From: Henckelia pumila
Lineage: Eukaryota > Streptophyta > Magnoliopsida > Lamiales > Gesneriaceae
Assembly: GCF_033568475.1 (NCBI RefSeq)
Contig: NC_133122.1
Coordinates: forward strand, 78,763,442 to 78,827,441
Direction of reading: 5' to 3'
Length of the DNA: 64,000 nt
Part shown: positions 47,840-59,611 of the stretch, in pieces
Numbering within the stretch: the first letter of the stretch is position 1
Layout of the letters: every line of letters starts with the position of its first letter
Program-made: the position numbers and the translations under genes
Notes under the pieces: generated by a model
Seen by the model: the letters and a program-made list of their open reading frames with translations, nothing else
Told to the model about the DNA's origin: nothing
The model's database searches: none

Positions 47840-49056
47840 CAAATATTAGAAAAGAGATCTATGACATTAAGCAGAATATAGGGGAATCACTTCATGAGTA
47901 ATGGGAGCGATTCAAGAAATTTTGCGCCAACTATCCGCAGCACCAGATAAGTGAAAATTTGTTAATCGAATATTTCTATGAAGGTTTTTTACCTCATGAC
48001 AGGAATATGGTAGATGCGGCCAGTGGAGGAGTTTTTGTGGACAAAACTCCAATCCAAGCAAGGAAGTTGATCGAGAATATGGCTGCCAATTCTCAGCATT
48101 TGGCACCAACAGAAGTGATTCTATGCCTAGAAAGAGTAATGAGGTAAATGTCTCTTCTCTTGAGCAACAAATGATTGAACTGACGTCTCTTGTGAGTCAA
48201 ATGACTGTAGGGAATGGACAGAATGTGAAAAAGTGTGGAATTTGTGCTGCAGTGGGACATGCAACTGAAATTTGTCCCACACTTCAAGAGGGATCTACTG
48301 AACAAGTCAATGCAGCAGGAGGATTTCCTGGGCAACCACAACAGAGAAATTATGATCCTTATTCGAATACATTCAATCTAGGTTGGAAGGATAATCCAAA
48401 CCTTAGATATGGCAATCCTTCGATGAACCAGCTTGCACCTCAAGTGCAGTCAAATAATAAAGCATATAAGCCGCCATATCCTCCACAACCTCAGCGTCCT
48501 CAAGTTCCAAATTCAGGTGAGTTTTTAGAAAAAAATTGTTAAGGATCTTGCAACTAACACTTTGAATTTTCAACAGGAAACGAGAGAAAATATCCAACAC
48601 TTGAACACTCAGGTGGGACAGTTGGCAACCGCAGTTAACAGGTTGGAGGCACAAAATTCTAGCAGTTTGCCATCGCAGACAATGGTGAATCCGAAAGAGA
48701 ATGTAAGTGCAATCACTTTGAGGAGTGGAAGAGAGTTGAAGGTCCATGAAGAGGTGGTACAAACACCGGTAAAGAAGGAAGAGGTGGAGGAATCCAAACT
48801 GGAAGAGAATGAAATAATTCAAGAAACATCAAGAGGTAAGTTTTCTCCTCTTTCTGAGTATAAACCTGTAGCCCCTTTTCCCTTAACATTGAAAGAGTCT
48901 AGAAAGGATGAAGGAATTAAGGGGTTGTATGAAACTTTTCGTAGATATGAGGTAAATATTCCATTGTTAGATGCTATCAAACAAGTACCTCGCTATGCTA
49001 AATTTTTAAAAGAGTTGTGTACTATGAAGAGAAAAAACAAACTGATAGAAAGTTGA
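47840..49056 (+). pseudogene. Athila/Tat-type gag with zinc knuckle (N-terminus deleted, frames broken)
   Basis: Reads EIYDIKQNIGESLHE, a stop for Trp, ERFKKFCANYPQHQISENLLIEYFYEGFLP, then DAASGGVFVDKTPIQARKLIENMAANS. After a frame change near 48120 comes SSLEQQMIELTSLVSQMT and the zinc knuckle CGICAAVGHATEICP (CX2CX4HX4C) at about 48237. A Pro/Gln-rich stretch and VGQLATAVNRLEAQ follow. A one-base gain in the A-run near 48530 shifts the frame. The end, VNIPLLDAIKQVPRYAKFLKELCT, is the gag-protease linker conserved in this class. The N-terminal part was removed with the primer site. Confidence 0.85.
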
Positions 49057-49057
49057 A

Positions 49058-49768
49058 TTGGGAGAACAGGTTTCTGCTATCATTCAAAGAAAGGTACCCA
49101 CAAAATGCAAGGATCCAGGTATGTTTTCGATTCCTTGTAAAATAGGAGAAGTTCAGCTTGATACGACCATGTTAGATTTAGGAGCATCGATTAATGTCAT
49201 GCCATACTCTGTATATGCTTCTTTAAAATTAGGGCCTTTGAATGAAACTGAAATTGTTATTCAGATGGCTGATCGATATACTATTCATCCTAGGGGTGTG
49301 TTAGAGGATGTTTTTGTGCAAGTTGGTAATTTAGTCTTTCCTGCTGATTTTTATATTCTTTACATGAAAAAAAATAATTTAAATAGTTCAGTTTTGCTAG
49401 GAAGAACATTTTTGAAAACTTCGAAATCTATCATAGATGTTAACAATGACACTCTCACTATGGAGTTTGATGAGGAGATTGTTAAGTTTCATATTTTTGA
49501 TACCCTGAAAAATCCTTGTTGTGAAAGTGTTGTTAATCAGATTGATGTCAATGATTACTTGTCACAAGAGCCCAATAAATTTGTGAATGAGGATAAGTTG
49601 AAGGAAGTTATTTCAAAACCTGTTAAAAATTCTTCTGCTGAAATTTTTCTTTCTGATTTGCAGGTGTCTAGAACTGAGCCAAAACTTCCTCCAGATCGAG
49701 CGGAAGGAATACCAATGGGACGAGGGAAGCACAGTCAAGAGACGGGAATTCCCACGAAATCACAGTAG
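49058..49768 (+). CDS. Athila/Tat-type retropepsin (protease) domain, open frame of 236 codons
   Basis: Clear active-site strand MLDLGASINVMPYSVY (the DLG variant of D-T/S-G, near 49170), then IQMADRYTIHPRGVLEDVFVQVGNLVFPADFYIL and the closing VLLGRTFLKTSKSIIDVNNDTLTMEF. Such enzymes cut the gag polyprotein during particle maturation. The frame is separated from gag by one stop at 49054. It runs past the domain into a tail (SKPVKNSSAEIFLSDLQV) where RT would be expected, and ends at 49768. Whether it is ever translated is unknown; it has no host role I can name. Confidence 0.75.
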   Translation: MGEQVSAIIQRKVPTKCKDPGMFSIPCKIGEVQLDTTMLDLGASINVMPYSVYASLKLGPLNETEIVIQMADRYTIHPRGVLEDVFVQVGNLVFPADFYILYMKKNNLNSSVLLGRTFLKTSKSIIDVNNDTLTMEFDEEIVKFHIFDTLKNPCCESVVNQIDVNDYLSQEPNKFVNEDKLKEVISKPVKNSSAEIFLSDLQVSRTEPKLPPDRAEGIPMGRGKHSQETGIPTKSQ

Positions 49769-49896
49769 AATAAGCATAGACAGAAAATAACTGCAAAATT
49801 GTTCAAGTGGGTGAAGGTGGACAAGGGAACTAGATATGAACCACCGTGTGGAACTGAAGCATGCAGTCGGGCCGACAACTGTAAATAGAGGCGTTG

Positions 49897-49914
49897 CTTG
49901 GGAGGCAACCCAAG
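49897..49914 (+). other. Pol-end hairpin CTTGGG-AGGCAA-CCCAAG
   Basis: A 6-bp perfect stem with a 6-nt loop downstream of the protease frame, where pol would normally have ended. It matches 35939-35954 in the other gag-protease derivative. Confidence 0.75.
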
Positions 49915-50836
49915 GGAAGTTTTTCTTTTCATTCTTAGTATTTATTTATTTTTGTTTTGCATTTTACTTACATTGGGGACAATGTAAGATTTTAAGTATG
50001 GGGGAGAGGACTTAGCCAGTCATTGAGAAAATTTTGCCGTTTTTATGAAAAATAATTTTTTTTTAGAGCTCATAGTTTGTGATGAATTTGACTGTTGAAA
50101 TTCACTAGCCCATGATGAAATCTAATTGATGACATGCATGCTTTTGAAAATAGATGGTTTGCTAACCTTGGAACTTTTTGATCTCCAATGCAAATTAGAC
50201 TTTGATATGGTTCTTGAATATTCTTTAGCATGCATGAGTCATGGTTTGTGAATTGTATATGACATAGTGAAGGTCGTGTGAGCCTTGTGATAGTCTTAGA
50301 AAGTCGCTAGCCTATCAACTTCTTTTTTGAGCTTATTCGAAAAACAAAAAATAAATAAAAAGAGAAAAGATTGGAGTTAGTAAGGTGAGGGGAGGCATTG
50401 AAATGGGGATTGAAATTCTAGTCCTACAAATTCTAAGAGCTAAATATGGAGGAGAATGTACGGAGTTAAGGATAACCGGGTGCAATTACTCGGACAAGTG
50501 AAAACACTATAAAACTTCTCAATGGTTTAATTTGATTTGTTGGTGTGCAACTTGAGCTATTTTGAGGTTTTGCATTGAAGGGATGTGAAGGGTGCATGAC
50601 ACTTGCTAATGACCAAACACACACACACGTTCGGGGCTATATCTCTAGTTGAAATGTCTGGATATTGAACTTGTTCCTTTGTTAACATTTTAACGCCTTT
50701 CTTAATCATGCATTGAGTTAATTCCTGAGGCACAAAAGTGTAAATCATGGTTATTCTTCATTATGGATCATGAGCTCGTACTTATTTTTGGTTTTGTGTT
50801 GCTCGAGGGCGAGCAAGGATTAAATATGGGGGAGTT

Positions 50837-52515
50837 TGATATGTCTATATTTTCCTATGTTTAATTGGAATAAGTTGTTATAATTCGATGCATTTGAATT
50901 GATAAATTTGGTTTTATAGGTATTAATCTTCGGTAGTGGTTTGATGTAGAGAAAAAAGAAGAATTGAACAAAAGAGGAGCGAAAAGACAGAAGAAGCGCA
51001 TCTGTACATTTGAAAGGAACAGCTTCGCCTTGGAGCTTTGTTGCTGTGTTGTTGCTGTGCCTTGGGGCAAGGATGATGCACATGAATGGAGGAGTGAAAA
51101 GGGAAACAAGAAGAAAGGAAAGAGCAGCTGAGCAGATAATAGTACATGAGAAGAACGAGAAGGGCACATATGCGAAAAAAAAACTTGCGCATCTGCGCGA
51201 GAATGGGAAAGAATGCCATGCGCTCTCGCGCTGTTGGAGCATGAGATCTGCGCTATTGTAAGCGCTGTTGAAGATGGTTGGTTGCGCGTTTGCGCTATGT
51301 AATCAGCACAAGTGATGCGCGGTTGAGGAAGTTGGATGCGCTATCGTGCATGGGATGCTTGTGAGCTGCGCAGGTGCTGTGATGTGTACAGATTGGAAGT
51401 AAAATTTCTACCGCTCGATCGGTAATGTTCAACCGATTGAGCGGGCCATTTGAAGAGTTCGGGGCAGATAATGCGCCGCTCGATCCGTCAACTTCTACCG
51501 ATCGAGCGGCGCGAGCGTGCAGAGTTTTTAAATTTGGAAATTCTTTGGCCGAGTTAGATTTAATCTTTGGAAGATTTGGAGACTTTAAATACATCTTTTA
51601 ACTTGAAAATTACTATGTTTTATCATCTTTGGACGACAGAAAGAGAAAAGAACTCTCTTGGCGGCTAGGTTTCTTCTCTCTTTTCTTAGATTTAATTTTA
51701 TTTCATGAAATTTTCTGTAGAATTCATGAATATTGTTGGCTAGTTTTAGAACTTGGTTGAGGAAGACGAACTCTTGAATTTATTATTTATTTGGGAGATT
51801 TTGATTTTCATTGTTTGATTTTATTTGATTATCGAGAGTTGTTTGGAATCGATTTTTATGATTGTATGTGAGAATTTTGGATTGGCCATCTTAGGATTTT
51901 ATTATGCAATCTACTGCTAAATTAGAATTCAAATTCGTAATTGTTTGAATCAGACCGCTTGTGAGTTTATTAAATTTTAGGAACAACAATTGACTAGACT
52001 AAATACATCCGCTTGTGTATGTGTTGTCTATATTCGCCAGTTTCACTAGTTTGCATGCTATCATGGATTTAAATCTAATCGCTTGTATTGGGTTAATTCA
52101 TTGGTAAGGATTAACTTAGAATGCTTGTGTCTAGTTAACTAAGATTAAAGTGAAACAGAAATTTAATTTTCAATGATGAATATTTGATAGAATTAATTAT
52201 TTCTAGGTAATCGATGATTGAATGAATAATTTCAAGGGTGTAGTCGACCGATACCAAGACTTTTTTCTCATTGAATTCTTTGTTATAATTAAATCTTGCA
52301 TGATAGTTGATAGAATTTCATTAAATATTGCTTTTAAATTTTAGTAGTTAAATTTCAAACTCAAACCCCATTTTATTTATTTTTAGTATTTTTTAGAACA
52401 CACTAAATTTCACTTTCCTCGTGAAAACGATCCCTACTCTCACAGTCTCACTACTGCATATTTTGTTTATCTGAATTGAGTCGGGTAATTTGGGCGCGAC
52501 GACTTAGCGCTACCA
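50837..52515 (+). repeat. 3' LTR of the gag-protease derivative, 1679 bp
   Basis: Starts TGATATGTCTATATTTTCC after a polypurine tract and ends GCGCTACCA. Hairpins: CCGCTCGATCGGT / ACCGATTGAGCGG at 51411-51444 and GCCGCTCGATCCGT / ACCGATCGAGCGGC near 51476-51510, besides GCGC dyads near 51190-51300. Its tail matches the LTR end at 28158. Confidence 0.85.
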
Positions 52516-52887
52516 ATATGTTGCATAATCGTGATGCGTGATGCATTCCTGATGTTTTCGGTATGAGTTTATAAAGATTTAAGCGCATTGAAGTTGAAAA
52601 ATCAAAAACTTTGATGAAAAGTTTTGAAGGGGAATTTTTGGTTCAAATTCTTGAAAAGTTGGGTTCTTTCGTATGAATCTTTTGAATTTTTTTTTATGGT
52701 GATTGATGGTATTTTTCATGAGGAACGGTTTCAAAATTGTTTAGGAATGAAAAAAGATCGAAAAAGGTTAAAAAAAAAAAGGCAGAGTCACGCCCTACGC
52801 ACGACGGCCTTCTCACGTAGGTTTTGTGGCGCCCTTGCACTGCAAGTTAGAAAAAGGCTCTTTTAAAACGGGCTTTTTGGGTTCTAA
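52516..52887 (+). repeat. Older Tekay-like LTR, second segment
   Basis: Diverged LTR sequence in the same orientation as 45523-46140 (GTGATGCGTGATGCATTCCTGATGTTTTCGG corresponds to GTGAAGCGTGAGATGTTCCTGATGTCTTGG in the intact LTR). It contains its own version of the GC-rich block (CACGCCCTACGCACGACGGCC at about 52789). Confidence 0.65.
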
Positions 52888-54942
52888 TGTAACATCCCAA
52901 CTTTTATTGGAGCGTTACTCAACATACATACTTCATTAATAAAAATTTTGGACAATTCAAAACTTTGCGAAAGCATCATCTCTTTATTAAATAAGAGTAA
53001 TAAAAGTGCACAAAATAATAGAAAATAACATTCAAAAGACTTTGCCAAAAATGGCAAACAAAGAAATTATCAAACTTGTTTATTTTTCCATCAAACATAA
53101 ATATTTTTTAAACTCTCATTCATAAAAACTCGCATTTATGCATCTCCCGTTGGACCGACCCATGCCTCTTCTTCATGTCCGCCCAAGTAATCATCAATGA
53201 ATGCATCAACATCATCGTTACCTGCATCATTCAAGTATAGTGAGTCTAACGACTCAGCAAGCATAATGCATAAAAAGAGTTTTATAAAACTTTAAATGAG
53301 AAAAATATTACATATTCCTTAATGCAAAACTTATCATACATGCATCATCATAAAACATTTAAGGGGTGATGAGGTATGTGAATTGTGGTAACCGTTATAA
53401 AGAGCCATTCATAGGTTCCTATTGTACAACAAGCATATGACATTACGCCCGTAAACTTCCATTATTTGGATAGCCGCTTCGGAGCTCATCCTGAAGTGCA
53501 TACCCCGTATAACCATCTCGTGATCTATGAATGGATAGCCGCTCCGAAGCTCATCCCGAAGTGCATACCCCATGTAATCGCCACAAGATGCATAAACCAG
53601 CAAAATATTTTCCATGCAACATAACATTTATCTTATCATATCATAACGTATCATGTCACTGTTATGCATCTTGAAACTTCGTAAAATCGTGATCTTAAAA
53701 CTTCTCGTGTTAACTTCATGCCTGAACTGCTTCAAAACATTTCATGAGAAATAGCTTTCATGAGAAAATTACATAATCATGCAATACATAGTTTAACCGG
53801 TCCATGTGAGCCGTTCCGTCCGTCTCAGACAATCTATTTTGAAATTTTTTCCCATACAATGTCATAAAAACATTTAAAAGAGCTTAAAAGATCTTAAAAT
53901 TGAATTACAGACTTGAAATGATTCAAATAAAAAATTTGAGGCAGAACCCCGCTCGATCGGGCGCACAAAGTGCCCGCTCAAGCGAGGCATGTCTCTCTCT
54001 CGGGCGCACCTTTATGTGCTCGAGCGAGAGGCAGTCTGCCGAAAATCCCAGGCGACGAATTTTTGATCCTTTTCTACCTGATTTTCTCAACTTTAAATGA
54101 TTCTCCTTCACCCAAAAATATTGAAATTTGAAAAGAAATCGTTTCTAGACATGAAGCTTCAAAACATGATAAGAAGTTTTCCCCAAAACAACCAGCATAA
54201 AAATTTTGATTCAAAACTTACAAAGACACCATATCATATAAAAATTTCTGCATCTTAACTTCAAAACCCATCAAACTCAATACATCTACATCCAAGACAT
54301 CAGGAACATCTCACGCTTCACGTTTAGTCATCATACATCATGAACTTTACAAAGAAACATGCATCAATCATCATACAAATCACTTAGGGTTACAAATTCA
54401 AGATAGATATAGTCTTGAATGAGTTTCAAAACAGTAAAAACTTGCGTGAATTGATTTATTTGAATTAACCTGAGCGATAGGACGATCTAGCCTTGAGAAC
54501 TCAAAGAACCCAAGCCTTGAGATCGCAGTGTTTGAGCGAGAGAGCTTTTGAGAGAAATTAGAGAGTGTTCAAAAATGATAATTCAGAATAAAATTATGAA
54601 CGAATATTTTATTTGTGACTAATGGGCTTCATCACGGCCCATTAATTGCACCTGAATTTTTTTTAAAATTTTACTCTATCAATAAATAAAATACACTGCA
54701 TCGAGTTAAACTTTATTTAAAATACTATTCATAACTCGTTTCACGACTAGACTCCTCCCTACGATCCAAAATTAAATACCAACCTGAAAAATTTAAAAAT
54801 CACATCACATCACGTAAAATTTAAAGCTTTATATAATTCACATAATTAAACATAACAATTAATTATTCTAAATAACGTGCATTAAATCATATAACTTAAT
54901 TAATTTATCGTGATTATGGTAGTGGACTTTTTGGACCTTACA
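52888..54942 (-). repeat. 3' LTR of the chromovirus, 2055 bp
   Basis: In element orientation it begins TGTAAGGTCC at 54942 and ends GGGATGTTACA at 52888. It carries two GC-rich dyads at 53949-54031 with CTCGATCGGGCGCAC and GTGCTCGAGCGAGAG arms. The first TAA of TGTAAGG is also the stop codon of pol. Confidence 0.9.
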
Positions 54943-57900
54943 ACTCTACCCTCCTTAAAATAATTTCGTCCTCGAAATTCGACTTACCAAACAACTCAGG
55001 ATAGCGTTCTCGCATATCATGCTCGGTTTCCCAGGTAGTTTCCTCAATCAACTGGTTATGCCATAGGACTTTCACCATTGGGATCTCTTTGTTCCTCAAC
55101 CTACGAACTTGTCTATCCAAGATTTGAACAGGCATCTCCTCATAGGACAAGTCTGGTATCCATTACACTGGTTCATGTCGAATAACATGGAAAGGATTCG
55201 CCACATATTTTCTTAGCATGGAGATATGGAAGACATTGTGAACACCCTCCAAGTTTGGAGGTAGAGCTATTCGGTAAGCTCGAGTCCCAACTTTTCTAGG
55301 ACTTCAAAAGGTCCTATAAATCTTGGACTCAATTTACTTCTCTTTCCAAATCTCATAACGCCCTTCCACGGTGAAACCTTCAAGAACGCATGGTCACCTA
55401 ATTCAAACTCCAAATCCCTACGTGGCTGGTCGGCATAAATTTTCTATCGACTTTGAGCTGTCAACATTATGTCCTTGATCCTAGATATCAAACCCACTGT
55501 CTGAGTCACTATCTCTGGCCCCAAAACTGCTCTCTCTCCAATTTCATCCCAGTGTAAGGGAGATCTACATCTTCTCCCATACAATGCCTTACATGGAGCC
55601 ATATCAATAGTTGCTTGATAACTATTGTTGTAAGTGAACTTCACTAAAAATAATTTTGATTCCCAATTATCTCCAAAGTCAATCATACAAGCCCTCAACA
55701 TGTCTTCGAGTATTTGAATTACTCTCTATGACTGACCATCTGTCTGTGGATGGAATGCTGTACTGAAAGCCAACTTCGTTCCCAATCCTCTATGTAAACT
55801 TCCCCAAAAGTTCGAGGTGAACTTGGGATCTCTGTCAAATACTATTCTCGCTGGAAATCCATGCAATCTGACAATTTCTCGAATATACAGCTCTGCATAC
55901 TGATTCATCGAGAAATTATTCCTCAATGGGAGAAAATGCGCTGAATTCATTAACCTATCAACTATCACCCAAATCGAATTCATTCTTCGCGGTGTGACTG
56001 GAAATCTGACCATGAAGTCCATGATAACATCTTCCCACTTCCATGTGGGTATAGGCAATGGTTTCAAAAGCCCTGCCGATCTCTGATGCTCGATCTTTAC
56101 ATGCTGACAAGTCAAACATTCATTCACAAATTTTACGATATCCTTCTTCATCCCTGCCCACCAATACAATGATTGAAAATCCTTAAACATCTTGGTGCTT
56201 CTTGGATGGAGAGAATATGGAACAGTATGTGCTTCAGCCATCACTTCTTGTCTCAGTGAATCTACTGCTGGCACCCACATTTTACCCTTGTGATGAAAGA
56301 TTCCATCTTTGACGGTACACTGGGTACCACCCTTAGCCTCATCCCTATTCCTCCACAATGCCAATTGTTCATCAGAAGCTTGACCTACTTGAATTCTATC
56401 AAGCAAACTTGGTACCACTGTTAAGGCTGATAGAGTGCATACCTCCACTGGTTCGGATACCTCAAAATTCATCCGCTCAAACTCTGTAATTAATTCTTGT
56501 TGAACTGTCAATTGGTTCAATGTCGCAGAATTGCGACTCAACGCATCTGCTACTACATTAGCCTTACCTAGATGGTAGCTAATGTCACAGTCATAGTCCT
56601 TTACTAGTTCCATCCAATGTCTCTTCCTCATATTCAACTCATTCTGAGTGAAAAAGTACTTGAGACTCTTGTGGTCAGTGTAAATCTGGCACTTCTCACC
56701 AAACAAATAGTGTCTCCATAGCTTCAAAGAAAAAACAACCACAGCCAAATCAAGATAATGAGTCGGCTAGTTCTTCTCATGGAAGCTATCACCTTTTCAT
56801 CTTGCATCAAAAAAACCCCTAATCCACTCTTAGAAGAATCGGTGTAAACCACAAAACGACCCGTGCCCTCTGGAATTTCTAGCCCTGGCGCTGACATCAA
56901 TCTTTCTTTCAACTCTACGAAGCTTTTCCCACACTGCTCTGCCAAACAAACTTCACACCCTTTCGGATTAAAGATGTCAATGGTAGAGCTATCTTGGAAA
57001 AATCTTGAATAAACCTCATGTAGTAGCCAGCTAATCCAAGAAACTCCGTATTTCTGTAGAATTATTCGGAGCAACCAAATTTTAACTGCTTCGACCTTAG
57101 ACGGATCAACCTCAATCCCCTTCGCTGAAACTATATGCCCCAAAAATGCGATCTGCTCTATCCAAGTTCACACTTACTGAACTTATCATACAACTGTTTC
57201 TTCTTTAGAATCTGCAACACTGTAAACAAGTGCTGACGATGCTCCTCAAAACTGGGAGAATAGATCAATATGTCATTTATAAAAACTACGACAATTTGAT
57301 CTAAGAAAGGTTGAAACACCCGGTTCATTAGTTCCATAAACACTGCTGGTGCATTGATCAACCCAAACGACATTACCAAGAATAAATAGTGGCCATAGCA
57401 AGTCCTGAATGTTGTATTCTTCACGTCTTCATCCTTCACCTTCAGTTGGTGGTAGCCTAATCGTAGATCGATTTTAGAGAACACCACTGCCCCTTGCAGT
57501 TGGTCGAACATGCCATCTATCCTTGGCAAGGGATATCTGTTCTTCACTGTAACTCGATTTAGTTCTCTATAGTCAATGCACAACCTCAATGACCCATCCT
57601 TCTTCTTAACAAAAAACACCGGTGCACCCCAAGGCGATACACTCGGTCTGATGAACCCCTTATCTAGCAAATCTTGCAACTGATCCTTCAGTTCTTTTAT
57701 CTTAGTCGGTGCTAACCGGTATGGTGCCTTAGAAGCTGGCTTAGTTCCATGAAACAACTCGATCCCAAATTCGACTTCCCTGACTGAAGGCAATCCCGCA
57801 ACATCATCGGAAAAGACTTCTGGAAAATCCTTCACCACTTCCACCTCTTCGAGTTTCGGACCCTGCATATCTTGATCACCCATAAGGCTTGATAGAAAAC

Positions 57901-59394
57901 CTGTACAACCCTTGTTCAAAAGTTTCCAGGCCTTACCTGCCTAAATAACTCCTGACAAGCTCCTCTTAGCTGCAGCATAGAACACAAACGGTTCCCCATT
58001 CTGAAATTTCAATAGCATTGTTCTCTGTTTACAGTCAATAACGGCTTCAAGTCTAGTCAACTAGTCCATCCTTAAAATTATATCGAAATCTGCCATGTCC
58101 AAAACAATAAAATCTGCATACAGATCCAAAGCTTGCATTCTAATTTTACAATCCCTGACAAATTCATTACTTTTCAATTCTTTTCCCAAAGGCAACGCCA
58201 CATTAAAACACGAAATAGATTCATCCGGCAAAATTCCCAATTTCATCATAAATTTGACAGATATAAAAGAGTGCTTAGCTCCCGCATCTATTAATGCATT
58301 AACAGGTAAATCGACAATATGAATCATACCTATGATGATTGCAGACTCCGGATCAATTTGGTCATGCGTCATAGAAAAAACCCTTCCTTTGACAGGTTCC
58401 TTTGCTTGTGGGCAATCCTTAGAAAAATGCCCCGGCTTCTTGCAGTTAAAGCATGAATTAGTTCCAAGCATGCATTGACCCGAATGTGGCTTCCCACACG
58501 TCTGGCATATAGGTGCATTCATCGGCTTAGGAACATTAGCTACCAACTGATTCTGCCCTTGAGGCCGCGCCTGGTTAGGATTATGGCGCTACTGCTGTTG
58601 CGGCCTCCTATGAGCTGGAGCTTGGTACAACCTCTTTTTACTAGGCCCTTGCTGATCCTTTCCCTGATAACTAACTCTCTTCGCCTGCGACTCCTCAATA
58701 TTGTCATTCTTGTCCTTCTCAGATAACATAGCCTCATCAACTGCTGCTTGATAAGTGGTCGCCCCACTTAATCTGACATCATGACGGATGGAGGCGTTCA
58801 AACCCTCCATAAAATGCTTCAGTTCCTCAGCAGGGTTTTCAGCGATCACGGGCCCAAAGTATCGTCCCCTCTCAAATTTCTTTACATACTCTGCAATAGA
58901 CATGCTCCCCTGGAGAAGCTCCAGAAATTATCTAGCCAAACGGGTCCTGTTACTAATGGTGAAATACTTCCCATAGAAAACATCCCTGAACCCATTCCAA
59001 GTCAACGCAGCCAAATTCACAGCTGAACGGCCCCCCTGCCACCATACTCTGGAATTGTCCCGAAACATGAAGTAGCACATCTCACACGATTTGCATAATT
59101 GAGCTGCATATAGTAGAAAATAACCTCCAAGGATTTTACCCATTCCTCGGCCACGATAGGATTTGACCCTCCCTTGAACTCTGGCGGCCTCAAGTCCTTG
59201 AACTGCTTGAAAATCGGATCATTGACCCCCGTTTGATTGTTGTTCCTGGCTCCTGCCTGCGCCTGAATCAACTGCTGAATCTGCTCTCCTTGGGCCCTAC
59301 TATGCTCTTGAAACAGATTCTCCAACCCAGCCAAAAACTGGTTATTCTGGTTGTTCTGATTACCCTCATTATTCGGGTTCCTATGGTTAGCCAT
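54938..59394 (-). pseudogene. Chromovirus gag-pol polyprotein (broken, RT active site changed)
   Basis: Order from ATG 59394 (MANHRNPNNEG): Gln/Asn-rich gag; RPPEFKGG then AEEWV; EYVKKFERGRYF; zinc knuckle CFNCKKPGHFSKDC (about 58430); protease [45 protein letters not shown]; RNase [12 protein letters not shown]; zinc-binding and core integrase ([59 protein letters not shown]); chromodomain VLWHNQLIEETTWETE. The catalytic box reads FINDILIYS where chromoviruses have F-D-D (Asn codon 57275-57277). There are many frame changes (near 59030, 58590, 57920, 57150, 56740, 55720, 55440). The pol stop lies inside the LTR. Confidence 0.9.
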
Positions 59395-59590
59395 TTTCCT
59401 GATGTCCAGCATAGTCCACATACTTAATTACGTTTTAAACATAAACATCATACTTGAAACATGCATAGCTCATAGTTTGTAAATACTATCATGCATCCTA
59501 AACAATCCATAACATAAAAACTTACAGACATGATGACGAAGCATTGGGTCGTGGCGAATATGCATGCGTGCAATGAATTCCAGAGCAAAC

Positions 59591-59603
59591 TGCTCTGATA
59601 CCA
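59591..59603 (-). other. Primer binding site of the chromovirus
   Basis: The reverse complement TGGTATCAGAGCA is the initiator-Met tRNA site. It lies eight bases from the LTR edge, after TTAGAGCT. Confidence 0.85.
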
Positions 59604-59611
59604 AGCTCTAA

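Larger units (their letters stand above)
46141..52515 (+). mobile_element. Athila/Tat-type derivative carrying only gag and protease between two LTRs
   Basis: LTRs at 46141-47811 (3' end and primer site deleted) and 50837-52515 surround a 3-kb interior. The interior holds gag (from about 47840), protease (to 49768), the pol-end hairpin (49897-49914) and a 3' region with polypurine tract AAATATGGGGGAG. RT, RNase H and integrase are missing. I found no matching 5-bp target duplication (GTAAG left, ATATG right). It may have lost this by recombination or mutation. It is inserted in the older LTR that starts at 45523. Confidence 0.82.

Noticed and set aside
46136-52520. Target duplication around the gag-protease Athila derivative
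   Set aside because: The flanks are GTAAG and ATATG, which do not match. I do not claim one.
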